DNA of 64,000 nucleotides from Haladaptatus caseinilyticus (GTDB lineage: Archaea > Halobacteriota > Halobacteria > Halobacteriales > Haladaptataceae), in contig NZ_CP111036.1 of the NCBI RefSeq assembly GCF_026248685.1, positions 496,001 to 560,000 on the forward strand, given 5' to 3'. Made by a program: the position numbers and the translations under genes. A model generated the notes under the pieces. The model had not been told where the DNA came from, searched no databases, and was given only the letters and a program-made list of their open reading frames with translations. Positions 53,561-62,472 of the stretch are shown in pieces. Every line of letters starts with the position of its first letter. Within the stretch, counting starts at the first letter, position 1.

Positions 53561-54919
53561 ATGGAAATGCTTGCGTTCGACGGGCGAATGGGAGCCAGCG
53601 GCGACATGATTCTTGGCACGCTGTTGGACGCCGGGGCGAACAGCGACGTCCTCGCGCCGGTGGAAGACGCTCTCGATGTGGAATACGAAGTCGAACGGAC
53701 CGTGAAAAGTGGGATTTCCGCGACCCGCGTTCGCGTGTTGTTGACGGACGATGGGGAATCCGACGACGAGGAAGGTCACGATGACCACGAACAGACTCAC
53801 GATGCGGGCGATACCCACGACGATCACCACGAACACGACGATGGGGAGCATCACCATCACGGGCACGAACACGCGAGTCATCACGGTCACTCACACGACC
53901 ACCAGCACGCGGAAGGTGCAGGCCCGGCACGAACCTATCGGGAGGTCATCGACCTGCTCGAATCGATGGGGCTCGACGAGAACATCGAATCCGATGCGAA
54001 AGCCGTCTTCCGAATTCTCGGGGAAGCGGAGGCGAACGTCCACGACACCGACCTCGATTCGACGCACTTCCACGAGGTCGGCGCGGACGACGCCATCGCG
54101 GACGTGGTCGGAGCGTCCCTGCTGTTCGCCGATCTCGACCCTGAACGGATCGTGACGACGCCGCTCGCGACCGGAGGTGGGGAGGTCGAAATGAGCCACG
54201 GAACGTATCCGATTCCCGCCCCCGCCGTGGTCGAAATCGCGTCGCAGGCGGACTGGTCGCTCTCGGGCGGTCCGATCGATGCGGAACTACTGACTCCCAC
54301 GGGTGCGGCGATTCTGGCGCATTTCGCGGACGGTGTGGAGACGATTCCGACCCTCAACATCGAAAACTCGGGTTACGGCGCAGGAGGATACGATTTTCCC
54401 GACCATCCGAACGTCCTCCGTGTTTTGGCCGGTGAATCGGAGGACATCGTCGGACTCGTCCGCGACGATATCACCGTCCTCGAAACGAATCTGGACGACG
54501 CACCGCCGGAAGTGCTCGGGGGACTGCAGGAGACGCTCGCAGACGTAGGTGCACGAGACGTATCTATCCTCCCGGCGACGATGAAGAAATCGCGTCCGGG
54601 GCATCTCGTGAAGATCATCACGAAACCCGAAGACGCGGAACGAGTCGCGAGAAGGCTCGCCGAGGAGACCGGCACCCTCGGCGTTCGCGCTTCCGGTGCG
54701 AGCCATCGGTGGATCGCCCACCGAGAGTTCGAGACGATATCCCTGGAAATCGACGAGTCGAAGTACGACGTCACCGTGAAAATCGCGAGCGACGAATCCG
54801 GGTCGGTCTACGACGTGAGCACCGAATTCGACGATGCCCTCGCAGTGGCGGAGGAGACGGGGGTCACGGTTCGGGAAGTGATGCGACTGGCGGAAAACGC
54901 GATACACGGAAACCGATAA
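53561..54919 (+). CDS. larC: Nickel pincer cofactor biosynthesis protein LarC with histidine-rich insert
   Basis: The protein has 452 residues when started at MEMLAFDGRMGASGDM; ATGs at 53519 and 53552 are alternatives. GRMGASGDMILG is the family N-terminus, and FHEVGADDAIADVVGA, LLTPTGAAIL, LETNLDDAPPEVLGGLQETL and KKSRPGHLVKII are typical of LarC/DUF111. LarC inserts nickel into the pincer cofactor of lactate racemase. At about residues 73-116 lies an insert with more than 20 histidines (for example HEHDDGEHHHHGHEHASHHG), a likely metal store. larA, larB and larE are not in the window. Confidence 0.9.
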   Translation: MEMLAFDGRMGASGDMILGTLLDAGANSDVLAPVEDALDVEYEVERTVKSGISATRVRVLLTDDGESDDEEGHDDHEQTHDAGDTHDDHHEHDDGEHHHHGHEHASHHGHSHDHQHAEGAGPARTYREVIDLLESMGLDENIESDAKAVFRILGEAEANVHDTDLDSTHFHEVGADDAIADVVGASLLFADLDPERIVTTPLATGGGEVEMSHGTYPIPAPAVVEIASQADWSLSGGPIDAELLTPTGAAILAHFADGVETIPTLNIENSGYGAGGYDFPDHPNVLRVLAGESEDIVGLVRDDITVLETNLDDAPPEVLGGLQETLADVGARDVSILPATMKKSRPGHLVKIITKPEDAERVARRLAEETGTLGVRASGASHRWIAHREFETISLEIDESKYDVTVKIASDESGSVYDVSTEFDDALAVAEETGVTVREVMRLAENAIHGNR

Positions 54920-54943
54920 TACACGACAGTTTGTACTAAACGT

Positions 54944-55168
54944 ATGGTCCTCGTTCGCGTGCAGTGTCCGTTCGATGGTTGCGACGGGATGGGTGAGTTC
55001 GAAACCGACCCGGAGGGCGAAGTCGTCGCCCGCGAAATGGGTCACGTCGAACTGGACAAGTTCCAGAAAGTCGGGAAACAGTTGCTCTCGGGGACGATCC
55101 TGAAAGAGGAGTTTCTCCGGTGTCCGGTGGACGAAACCCACCGATATACCGTGTTGGTAGAACTCTGA
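54944..55168 (+). CDS. Small conserved haloarchaeal protein with Cys pair
   Basis: This 74-residue protein starts MVLVRVQCPFDGCDGMGEFE. It has C-x4-C near the start and a single late cysteine (LRCPVDETHRYTVLVEL), so it may bind a metal through three cysteines and the histidine. The beta-rich end suggests a small ribbon fold. It lies 24 bp after larC on the same strand. The family is not named. Confidence 0.7.
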   Translation: MVLVRVQCPFDGCDGMGEFETDPEGEVVAREMGHVELDKFQKVGKQLLSGTILKEEFLRCPVDETHRYTVLVEL

Positions 55169-55228
55169 TCGGTGTTGGGCCGGATTTTTATCGGTGTCGG
55201 AACGACGACTCCCGTCGGGCGCTGGTTT

Positions 55229-55957
55229 TCACTCCTCGCGATGTTCCGCGAGTGCTTCCTCGATGGTCAACTCGCCCGCCGCTACTCGGCGGGCGAGTTG
55301 CTCGTCGATTTCCCGGTTGTCGTCGGAACGTTCACGTGAGCGACGTTTGATGACGCCGAGTTCCCCTTGCGTCGGGTCGATATCGCGCTCCTCGACGACG
55401 TCGCCCTCCAATCGCGCGATGTTGACCGCGGCGAGCACGTCACCCATGCCGCGCGCGCCGGTGCCGAGATACGGAGTCGTACCGGTTTCGTCCACGAGTT
55501 CGACCAGCACGTCTTCGAGTTCGCGGATAAGTTGTGCACCCTGCAAGCGCGCGCCGTCGCCGATTCGGACGACTGGATCGATGGCGTCTTCGATTTCTTC
55601 GCGGACGACAGCCGCGGCATCAGCGAGTGGGACGTGAAATGCTGAAACGACGAGGTCGCCCGAGAGAATCGCGATTCCGGGGCGCGTTCCGGGATCGATA
55701 CCGATGATTGTTCTTCCCGATTCCCCGCGGAGAACCGCGAGTGCCTCCTCGACGACCTTCCGGGGATGGTTCGAGTCAGCGACGATAACCGGGAGTTCCG
55801 TGTCGACATCGTCCCCCTCGGCTCGAATGCAAATCCGTGCCTGCTCCGGTAGGTCATCGCCCGGTTCGATGGTGGTAAACTGGACGCCCCTGTCGCGCAG
55901 TTCGTTTACCACGTCGTGGTACACTTCGAAATCCGCTGTCGCAACGACGACTGTCAC
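55229..55957 (-). CDS. RNase H-fold (RuvC-like) conserved archaeal protein
   Basis: This 242-residue protein starts with GTG (VTVVVATADFEVYHDVVNEL); in-frame sequence upstream is not protein-like. The central IIGIDPGTRPGIAILSGDLV (about 84-103) matches the RuvC/RNase H first strand with Asp88, and later ALRGMGDVLAAVNIARLEG-like sequence gives helices typical of Holliday resolvase-like folds. The C-terminal helix ends in ELTIEEALAEHREE. It may be a nuclease or a binding protein for DNA or RNA; activity is not proven. It diverges from radB across 86 bp, which hints at a DNA repair role. Confidence 0.75.
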   Translation of the reverse strand: MTVVVATADFEVYHDVVNELRDRGVQFTTIEPGDDLPEQARICIRAEGDDVDTELPVIVADSNHPRKVVEEALAVLRGESGRTIIGIDPGTRPGIAILSGDLVVSAFHVPLADAAAVVREEIEDAIDPVVRIGDGARLQGAQLIRELEDVLVELVDETGTTPYLGTGARGMGDVLAAVNIARLEGDVVEERDIDPTQGELGVIKRRSRERSDDNREIDEQLARRVAAGELTIEEALAEHREE

Positions 55958-56043
55958 TGCTCGGTATTGGCAGGGATAGAACAAAATCCCAACGGTCGAG
56001 CAGAAACCGGAACCTTTTGCGTGAGAAGGGCTAACGACCGGAT

Positions 56044-56742
56044 GTGACCGACGCCGAGAAACTGACGACCGGGTGCCCGCCCATGGACGACCTGCTCGGA
56101 GGAGGACTGGAACGCGGAACCGTAACACAGGTGTATGGGCCGCCCGCAGCAGGGAAAACGAACGTGGCGCTGGGAACCGCGATCGAGACCGCGCGCGATG
56201 GCGGGACGGTGGTTTACATCGACACCGAAGGACTCTCTATCGAACGATTCGAGCAAGTCGCGGAAGCGAGAGTGGACGACGTGGACGACGTCGCCTCTCG
56301 CATCGTCATCAAGGAGGCGCTCGATTTTTCGGAGCAGGAGGAGGCCGTCAAAGACGTAACCGAGTTCGCCAACCGCGCGGACCTCGTCGTCCTCGACAGC
56401 GCAACCGGATTCTACCGACTCGAACGAAGTGACGACACCAAGGGCGGCGAAGCGCTGCGTGGCGTCGCCCGACAAGTCACTCACCTCCTCTCGCTAGCGA
56501 GAAAGCACGACCTCGCCGTTCTCCTGACGAATCAGGTGTACACCGACCCGGATTCGGACGGTACCCGCCCCCTCGGCGGCCACACGCTGGAACACTGGAC
56601 CGGTGTGGTCCTCCGAGTCGACCGCTTCCGGGGAGGGAATCGCCGGGCGACTCTCGAAAAGCATCGCTCGAAACCCGCCGGGAAGCGTGCCCAGTTCCGA
56701 ATTACGGATGCCGGACTGGAAGGCGTCGAAGATATGCCGTAG
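56044..56742 (+). CDS. radB: DNA repair and recombination protein RadB
   Basis: This 232-residue protein starts with GTG at 56044 (MTDAEKLTTGCPPMDDLLGG). The P-loop GPPAAGKT (32-39), Walker B LVVLDSATG and the C-terminal DNA-binding region GHTLEHWTGVVLRVDRFRGG identify the RadA paralogue RadB, a RecA-family recombination mediator in Euryarchaeota. It lacks the N-terminal HhH domain of RadA, as expected. Confidence 0.93.
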   Translation: MTDAEKLTTGCPPMDDLLGGGLERGTVTQVYGPPAAGKTNVALGTAIETARDGGTVVYIDTEGLSIERFEQVAEARVDDVDDVASRIVIKEALDFSEQEEAVKDVTEFANRADLVVLDSATGFYRLERSDDTKGGEALRGVARQVTHLLSLARKHDLAVLLTNQVYTDPDSDGTRPLGGHTLEHWTGVVLRVDRFRGGNRRATLEKHRSKPAGKRAQFRITDAGLEGVEDMP

Positions 56743-56950
56743 ACTCGAAACGGGATCTTCCAGCCGAATCGACCGTGTCGTGACCGATTTTGGCAGGGTG
56801 AAGACACCGAATTCCCGACGTAACTTGCGCTCATACCGACGGGCGGAGAGGTCAGCAACCCGGCCACGATTCACCGGACTCGATGACCGCTCGAGTCGCA
56901 AATACATGTTCGAGGCGAAGGCTTTTGGCCCTGGTTTTTAAATGTAGATT

Positions 56951-57835
56951 ATGGTCACCGTGCGGGCACCTGCGACGAGCGCCAACCTCGGAAGCGGATT
57001 CGACGTGTTCGGATTGGCGCTGGAACGACCCGGGGACGTGGTTCGGGTCGAACGTGCCCCCGAAACGACGATAGAGGTTATCGGAGTCGGACAACAGTAT
57101 ATTCCGGAGGATCCGGCGAAAAACACAGCAGGTATCGTCGCCAAAGAACTCGACGCGCCAGCACACATAGAAATCGACAAGGGAGTCCGCCCGTCGTCCG
57201 GGCTAGGCTCGTCGGCGGCGAGTGCTGCTGCTGCCGCGGTCGCGTTGAACGAACTCTACGATTGCGGACTCACGCCGACGGAGTTGGTCCGTGTCGCCGC
57301 GGAGGGTGAAGCCGCGGTCTCGGGCGAGGCTCACGCCGACAACGTCGCACCCGCCATCCTTGGCGGATTCACGGTGGTCTCCGAAGACCACGTGACGCAA
57401 GTCGATACCTCCATTCCGGTGGTCGCGTGTCTTCCCGAAATCGTGGTTTCGACGCGAGACGCACGACAGGTCGTTCCGCAATCAGTTGCTATCGACGAAC
57501 TCGTCGGAACCGTTGGTGACGCCGCGACGCTCACCGCGGGGATGTTCCGAAACGACCCGACGCTCGTCGGACAGGGACTCCGAGACAACTCGCTCACCGG
57601 GTCACGCGAACCGCTCATCGACGGGTTCGACTCGGTTCGAGAATCCGCGCTCGATGCGGGCGCAACCGGCGTCGCCGTAAGCGGTGCAGGGCCGAGCATG
57701 CTGGCAATCTGTCACGAAGGAACGCAGGCGGAGATTGCGAGCGCGATGCTCGACGCCTTCTTCGACGTCGGGGTCGAAGCACGAGCCTATCAAACGTCGG
57801 TCGGCGGTGGAGCCACCATCGTACGGAAAACGTAA
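56951..57835 (+). CDS. thrB: Homoserine kinase
   Basis: This 294-residue GHMP kinase starts MVTVRAPATSANLGSGFDVF. The ATP-binding motif PSSGLGSSAAS is at 81-91, and the C-terminal GVAVSGAGPSMLAICHE is the third GHMP motif. It phosphorylates homoserine in threonine synthesis. No other threonine gene is near. A ttttaaat element is immediately upstream (56936-56943), only 8 bases from the start, so the true promoter may be a little further up. Confidence 0.94.
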   Translation: MVTVRAPATSANLGSGFDVFGLALERPGDVVRVERAPETTIEVIGVGQQYIPEDPAKNTAGIVAKELDAPAHIEIDKGVRPSSGLGSSAASAAAAAVALNELYDCGLTPTELVRVAAEGEAAVSGEAHADNVAPAILGGFTVVSEDHVTQVDTSIPVVACLPEIVVSTRDARQVVPQSVAIDELVGTVGDAATLTAGMFRNDPTLVGQGLRDNSLTGSREPLIDGFDSVRESALDAGATGVAVSGAGPSMLAICHEGTQAEIASAMLDAFFDVGVEARAYQTSVGGGATIVRKT

Positions 57836-57867
57836 CGACCACGGGGACCCGTGGAAACGGTGATGAT

Positions 57868-58074
57868 ATGACGGATAGGAACCGTTGTCCAGACTGTAGC
57901 GTCACACTCGAACCTGTCAAATTCGGGATGAGCGACGCATGGCAACCGCACGTGAAAACGAACGACCGGAGAGGAGGACTGCTCGGGTCTCTCGGGTTGA
58001 ACGAAACGAGAGCCGTTCGAACGCGGATGTGTCCCGAATGTGGCCGCCTGTTGTTTCACGCGGAAATCGACTGA
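57868..58074 (+). CDS. Zinc-ribbon protein
   Basis: This 68-residue protein starts MTDRNRCPDCSVTLEPVKFG. The pairs CPDC (7-10) and CPEC near the end (RMCPECGRLLFHAEID) make a C-x2-C ... C-x2-C ribbon that would bind one zinc ion. The middle is charged and polar. It is 32 bp after thrB and may be co-transcribed. No specific function is indicated. Confidence 0.7.
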   Translation: MTDRNRCPDCSVTLEPVKFGMSDAWQPHVKTNDRRGGLLGSLGLNETRAVRTRMCPECGRLLFHAEID

Positions 58075-58100
58075 ACGTCTCGGTGGTGCGGGATGCCGAT

Positions 58101-58988
58101 CTAAATCCGATACAGACGTGTCGTCCAGAGCTCGCGGAACGCGTCATCCAGTGCGTCCTCCGGATCACCCGTCGCATCGACTGGTTTCGTCCGCTCTGCC
58201 TCGTTTCGAAATTCGGAAAGGAGCGTTCGTTGGCCGACGACGTACAGTCGTTCCGCCCCTCTATCTTCGATTTTCTCGCGACAGCGTTCCAAATGTTCGT
58301 CGATTTGGGCGTCCCGTCTACGCTCGAATCGGCCCTGGGAAAAGCCGCCTTTCGAGTGGTCGCTTTTCACGTCGCTCTCGAAACCCGAAATCGACTGTCG
58401 TTTCGGACCCTCGTACTCACCGATGGCGAAGAGGTCAGAGCGAACGAGTGCCAGCGCGAACGTGCCTTCGGGGCGAAACCATCCAGTATCGAGTTCGAAC
58501 CCATCTGCCCACGTGACGAACTGCTCCGGCGGATTCGGTGGGACGAGGGCGGCGCTGACGAGCCCGGCGTCGTCGGCCACTGCTAGACACGGGGATGCAC
58601 GGGCGACGAGCGAAGCGTGGTCACCGAACTCGTCTCGAACGACATCAGGGAGGTCGTCACGAACCATCGCGGTAAGTGCCCCCTCGGGGTCCGTCTCGAC
58701 CGATCGGAGGCGGGAGAGAACGCCGTCGAGCCGTTTCCCCCGAACGGTTTCGACGCCTCGGAACTCGAGGGTATCCTCGTCGCCTTGCAGCCGTTCGACT
58801 CGGTCCTCGAGTTCCTCGACTCTATCTTCGAGGCGGTTGGCTCGCTCCTCGGCTTCCTGTCGTTCGGTGACGGCCTCCGATCGGCGTTCCCGTTCGGCGT
58901 CGCGTTGTCGTTCGAGGTGGTGTTTTTCCTCTTCGAGGTCGTCGATTCGCTCCTTTAATTCCGCACGCCCGAGCAGCTCGTCCAGCAT
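58101..58988 (-). CDS. Vms1/ANKZF1-like peptidyl-tRNA hydrolase (archaeal release factor type)
   Basis: This 295-residue protein starts MLDELLGRAELKERIDDLEE. Residues 8-70 form a coiled coil rich in E, R and L. Residues 75-290 resemble the VLRF1 domain of Vms1 and eRF1-like factors, with the key KGGFSQGRFERRR (213-225), where the glutamine corresponds to the release-active position. In eukaryotes Vms1 frees nascent chains on stalled 60S ribosomes. Archaeal homologues are predicted to do so too. The gene converges with the zinc-ribbon gene. Confidence 0.75.
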   Translation of the reverse strand: MLDELLGRAELKERIDDLEEEKHHLERQRDAERERRSEAVTERQEAEERANRLEDRVEELEDRVERLQGDEDTLEFRGVETVRGKRLDGVLSRLRSVETDPEGALTAMVRDDLPDVVRDEFGDHASLVARASPCLAVADDAGLVSAALVPPNPPEQFVTWADGFELDTGWFRPEGTFALALVRSDLFAIGEYEGPKRQSISGFESDVKSDHSKGGFSQGRFERRRDAQIDEHLERCREKIEDRGAERLYVVGQRTLLSEFRNEAERTKPVDATGDPEDALDDAFRELWTTRLYRI

Positions 58989-59079
58989 CGACTCGAAGCG
59001 CGTGTCCTACTGTCTTGTAGTTTGGTGTGTTGGAACAGAGAGCGGAGAGAAAGCGATGGGGGTGACAGGAAAAAATCGA

Positions 59080-59307
59080 CTACGAACCGTCGGCGAGTTC
59101 GTACTGGTAGGGCGATGTGCGAATCACGGTCACGTCTCCGAACTGTGCTTGCCGTCCAAGCACGGTTGCGATTTCGTGTGCACTCTCGAACTCTTCGTCG
59201 TGGTCGTTCAGCAGTGAGAGGATTTCACGTGCCGTAAGGGGATCGTCGGCTCCAGTTTTCGAGATAACTGCCCGAATTCGATCGAACGCGTGACCCCGAG
59301 CGTGCAT
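59080..59307 (-). CDS. Small haloarchaeal winged-helix-like protein
   Basis: This 75-residue protein starts MHARGHAFDRIRAVISKTGA. The helices AREILSLLNDHDEEFESAHE and IATVLGRQAQFGDVTVIRT, followed by a YQYEL strand, resemble a winged-helix DNA-binding fold. It is not a recognised named family. An AT-rich gap follows (59308-59361). Confidence 0.65.
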   Translation of the reverse strand: MHARGHAFDRIRAVISKTGADDPLTAREILSLLNDHDEEFESAHEIATVLGRQAQFGDVTVIRTSPYQYELADGS

Positions 59308-59361
59308 ATTTCATACTACTGATGAATGCTATTTAGTCTTCAGTCAGACGTGTGGCAGACG

Positions 59362-59895
59362 TTATGCGGGGCGGTCGTGTGGACCGGTGAAATCCCGCTC
59401 GTTCCGGTACTGGTCCACGAATTCGGCCACATCAAAGTTGAGCATGTCCGCTTCGAACTGGCTCATCGCGTCTTCGTTTTCGGCGTGGCTGACGGCGTGT
59501 TCCATCAGTTCGACGATGAGTTCGACGACGATTTCGTGGAGTCGTCGCGAGTCGAAGTCGGCGACCCAGACCATCGCGTAGCCGACGTCGGGGTTTTCGG
59601 CGACATCCTCGGCGACGACTTCGCTCGGGAACTCCTCCAGCACGACGCCCATGATGTGTAGGGTACCGAACTCCCCAGCATCGTCCGTCGTTTCGATGGT
59701 TTCGCGGAGGATATCTACGAGAAACTCCGGAACGAATCGTGAGGGCGGGTGGATATCCATCACGACTGCGTGCGAGTCGCCGCAGTCGCAGTCGTACTCG
59801 CGCATTCCCATGTCGAGTCGCTGGACGGAAACCGACTCGCCACACGGAAGGTCGAGCGTCGCACCGTTGCTTCCCGGCACGCGCGGTTCTGCCAT
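59362..59895 (-). CDS. Haloarchaeal DUF5815-like protein
   Basis: This 177-residue protein starts MAEPRVPGSNGATLDLPCGE. It has a zinc-like centre with YDCDCGDSHAVVMDIHPPSR (Cys, Cys, His) and a helical C-terminal part with LHEIVVELIVELMEHAVSHA. The pattern resembles a haloarchaeal family known as DUF5815. The function is unknown. Confidence 0.65.
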   Translation of the reverse strand: MAEPRVPGSNGATLDLPCGESVSVQRLDMGMREYDCDCGDSHAVVMDIHPPSRFVPEFLVDILRETIETTDDAGEFGTLHIMGVVLEEFPSEVVAEDVAENPDVGYAMVWVADFDSRRLHEIVVELIVELMEHAVSHAENEDAMSQFEADMLNFDVAEFVDQYRNERDFTGPHDRPA

Positions 59896-60073
59896 AGTCG
59901 AGGGTTCGTCCTTTACGAGTTTAAACGACGTGATTGTCGCTCATTCGATCTTGTCACGAACTGGATACATGATCGAACCGTAGAGGTATCGGACAATAGT
60001 CCTCAGTTCGGACGATTCGAAATATATTGTACTCTTAGCGAGCTATTTGATGGGGGAATAATTAACGGAGAAC

Positions 60074-60331
60074 ATGGCACAGGCAAGCCGGGTCCCCGAC
60101 CGACTACAACCGACCGACGAGCGAATCCTCCGACTGCTCGACGTGGAGGGTATGCAGGTACGAGTCGACATCGAGCAGCAACTCTCCCTCCCCGGACTCC
60201 TGACGGCGAGACGTTGCCGCTCGCTCGCGGACAGTGGCTTGGTCCGCAACACCAACTGGTGTTGTTACGAGATTACGGAACGAGGCCGTCAGTGTCTGCG
60301 AAGAAGTTCGGTGCAGAGCTTCTCCCGATAG
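60074..60331 (+). CDS. Winged-helix repressor-like protein
   Basis: This 85-residue protein starts MAQASRVPDRLQPTDERILR. The helices LQPTDERILRLLDVEGMQV and LTARRCRSLADSGLVRNTN, followed by the wing WCCYEITERGRQCL, match PhiH1-repressor/MarR-like winged-helix proteins found across haloarchaea. A CC pair in the wing could respond to redox or bind metal. An AT-rich region with gaaatatattg (60017-60030) lies upstream as a promoter. Confidence 0.72.
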   Translation: MAQASRVPDRLQPTDERILRLLDVEGMQVRVDIEQQLSLPGLLTARRCRSLADSGLVRNTNWCCYEITERGRQCLRRSSVQSFSR

Positions 60332-60344
60332 CCGATTCGAGGCG

Positions 60345-60758
60345 TTAGGGCCAGTCGTCGCGGACGTCCTCTTCGACCGCGTTTTCGTCCTCATCATCGT
60401 CCGATGCGAGGCTCCAATCCGCCGCCTCCGCCGCGTCTTCGACGTGCAGGAACTCCCAACCGTGCGCTTCGGCGAGTTCGCGGTCGTCGTCGCTCATCGC
60501 GACGAAGACGTGGCGGTCGGTGTCGAACTGGGCTTTGACGCTGTCCAGACTCTCGGCTTTCCCTTTCGGGCCGGAGAAGAAATCCTGCCGGATACGGTTC
60601 TTTCGAGTGAAATTCGTCACCACGTAGGTCGGTTGGTCGGAGATAACGCCGACGTACTGGGTCCAGCGCCGGGCGTCGTCGAACACCGCGCCGGGACTTG
60701 CCAGTGCTTTGAGCGCCGACAGTTCGAACGCCAGCGTCATCTCTCCGCTTCCGTTCAT
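60345..60758 (-). CDS. Haloarchaeal conserved protein (DUF7124-like)
   Basis: This 137-residue protein starts MNGSGEMTLAFELSALKALA. A compact alpha-beta part contains SPGAVFDDARRWTQYVGVIS and QPTYVVTNFTRKNRIRQDFF. The C-terminal third is acidic and likely disordered. It seems to belong to a haloarchaeal family without known role. It converges with the winged-helix gene, leaving 13 bp between their ends. Confidence 0.65.
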   Translation of the reverse strand: MNGSGEMTLAFELSALKALASPGAVFDDARRWTQYVGVISDQPTYVVTNFTRKNRIRQDFFSGPKGKAESLDSVKAQFDTDRHVFVAMSDDDRELAEAHGWEFLHVEDAAEAADWSLASDDDEDENAVEEDVRDDWP

Positions 60759-60816
60759 ATCCCTACATCCCGGCCTGCCGGAGAAAACGGCTTCGGTTGT
60801 TCCGCCGCCGGTGGCG

Positions 60817-61074
60817 TTAGACGACGTCGATTCGGTAGTAGTCGGTGAACACGACGGTCGTATCGGTGGCGATGTCTGTCGCCAGTTCGCGTGTGAGGGG
60901 AACCGTCATCTCGTCGCCATCGAACGCCGTGAAAAGCGTTTGTGTCGCCTCGGACAGTTCGTCGAAATGACGGACTCGCGTCTCGGGAGCGACGGTTTCG
61001 GTTCGGCGGACGACGAGGGAACTCGCACCACCGCTCGGAACAGTGTCAACGCTAGTTGTCGTGTTCGAAGCCAT
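60817..61074 (-). CDS. Small haloarchaeal protein of unknown function
   Basis: This 85-residue protein starts MASNTTTSVDTVPSGGASSL. The second half (FDELSEATQTLFTAFDG and LATDIATDTTVVFTDYYRID) recurs in short haloarchaeal proteins that end in FTDYYR-type sequence. The N-terminus is Thr/Ser-rich. Role unknown. Confidence 0.6.
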   Translation of the reverse strand: MASNTTTSVDTVPSGGASSLVVRRTETVAPETRVRHFDELSEATQTLFTAFDGDEMTVPLTRELATDIATDTTVVFTDYYRIDVV

Positions 61075-61224
61075 TGATGTATGATACCAATTGTCGTGGC
61101 ATAGCTTAAACGTTGTGGGATATTCTACGTGAAAAGAATAAATCGATCGCCGAAAGGGAAATCCGATAGTAGCCGATGTTGTATGAACTACGACGAAAAG
61201 TGACTTCGAAACCGTCTTGCGCCG

Positions 61225-62472
61225 TTACTGTTCCTGTGGTTGTGCGAGTTTGTCCGGATCGAACTCCTTTTCGAGGAGGATCTCCTTTTGATCCGCGACT
61301 TCGACCTCGTTCCGGATGAGGTCCTTGTACTTGCCCTGCGGCGCGATGTCGCCGATGAGAACGCCGCCGATGAGTTTGCCGTCCTTGAACGAGAGCCGCC
61401 GCCATTCGGTGTCGCTGTACTTCTCCTCGCATTCGTCGTCGCCCATCGTCGGGAAGCCGAAGGAGAGGAACGGGAAGTCGAAGTGCGTAATGGAGTAGGA
61501 GGAGACCCAGCGGAACTCCTCTTTCTCGTCGTCGCCATCCGCGACCATGTTCTTGCCAGCGATGGCACCCTGCTGTTTCGCACTGCCCCACGACCCGTTC
61601 TGCGCGTATTCGTCGAGAATCACGTCGTAATAGCGTGTGATGTCACCGGCGGCGTAGATGTCCTCCACGTTCGTCTGCATGTACTGGTCCACGACGACGC
61701 CGTTGTCGGTCTCCACACCGCTTCCCTGGAGGTATTCGGTGTTGAAGTTGAGGCCGATGGCGATGCCGACGAACTCGCTGTCGTACTCGTTGTCGTCCGC
61801 GTCGAGCGTGGCGACAACGTTGCCGTCGTCGTCCGTCTTGAACCCGTTGACGCCGCTTTCGAGAACCGGCGTGACGCCCTTCTCTTCGAGCGCGTTGTGG
61901 ATGATTTCCGCACCGTCGAGGCTCAGACCGTAGCGCCACCACCGATTACCGCGCATGATGTAGTGGGCGTCAACGTCCTGTTCGCCACAAATCGCGGCGA
62001 GGTCGATGCCGAGTAGTCCGGCACCGACGACGACGCCGGTGTCGGCCTGTTCCGCGTTCTCCGCGATTTTGCGCGCATCCTGGAACGTCCAGAAGTGGTG
62101 TACGCCGTCCGCGTCGCTGTTGTCCACCGGCAGTTGGGTCGGTGTTCCACCCGTGGCGACGAGCAGTTTGTCGTACTCGAAGGTGCCGCTGTCGTGAGTG
62201 TGGACTTCGTGTGCGTCCGCGTCGATATCCGTAACGAACGTGTTCAGTTCGAGGTCGATGTCGCGCTCCGCGTACCAATCTTCCTCGTGGATCGAAATCG
62301 GGGCTTCCGGAAGTTTGCCCTTCGCGAACTCCTTGATGAGAATACGATTGTAGAGGGCTTCGCCCTCGTCGGTAATGACGGCGACGTCGGCATCGGGTTT
62401 CGCCTCGCGGATGGTCTCCGCCGCGGAACTGCCCGCGATACCGTCGCCGATAATCACGTACGATTCGCTCAT
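61225..62472 (-). CDS. FAD-dependent NAD(P)H oxidoreductase
   Basis: This 415-residue protein starts MSESYVIIGDGIAGSSAAET. It carries two Rossmann folds: the FAD motif GDGIAGSSA (9-17) and a central NAD(P)-binding VVVGAGLLGIDLAAICGEQD, plus the second FAD motif NVEDIYAAGDITRYYD. The layout matches the rubredoxin/ferredoxin/nitrite reductase NirB-type branch. The physiological partner is not visible. The last 60 residues form a beta domain typical of this group. Confidence 0.9.
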   Translation of the reverse strand: MSESYVIIGDGIAGSSAAETIREAKPDADVAVITDEGEALYNRILIKEFAKGKLPEAPISIHEEDWYAERDIDLELNTFVTDIDADAHEVHTHDSGTFEYDKLLVATGGTPTQLPVDNSDADGVHHFWTFQDARKIAENAEQADTGVVVGAGLLGIDLAAICGEQDVDAHYIMRGNRWWRYGLSLDGAEIIHNALEEKGVTPVLESGVNGFKTDDDGNVVATLDADDNEYDSEFVGIAIGLNFNTEYLQGSGVETDNGVVVDQYMQTNVEDIYAAGDITRYYDVILDEYAQNGSWGSAKQQGAIAGKNMVADGDDEKEEFRWVSSYSITHFDFPFLSFGFPTMGDDECEEKYSDTEWRRLSFKDGKLIGGVLIGDIAPQGKYKDLIRNEVEVADQKEILLEKEFDPDKLAQPQEQ

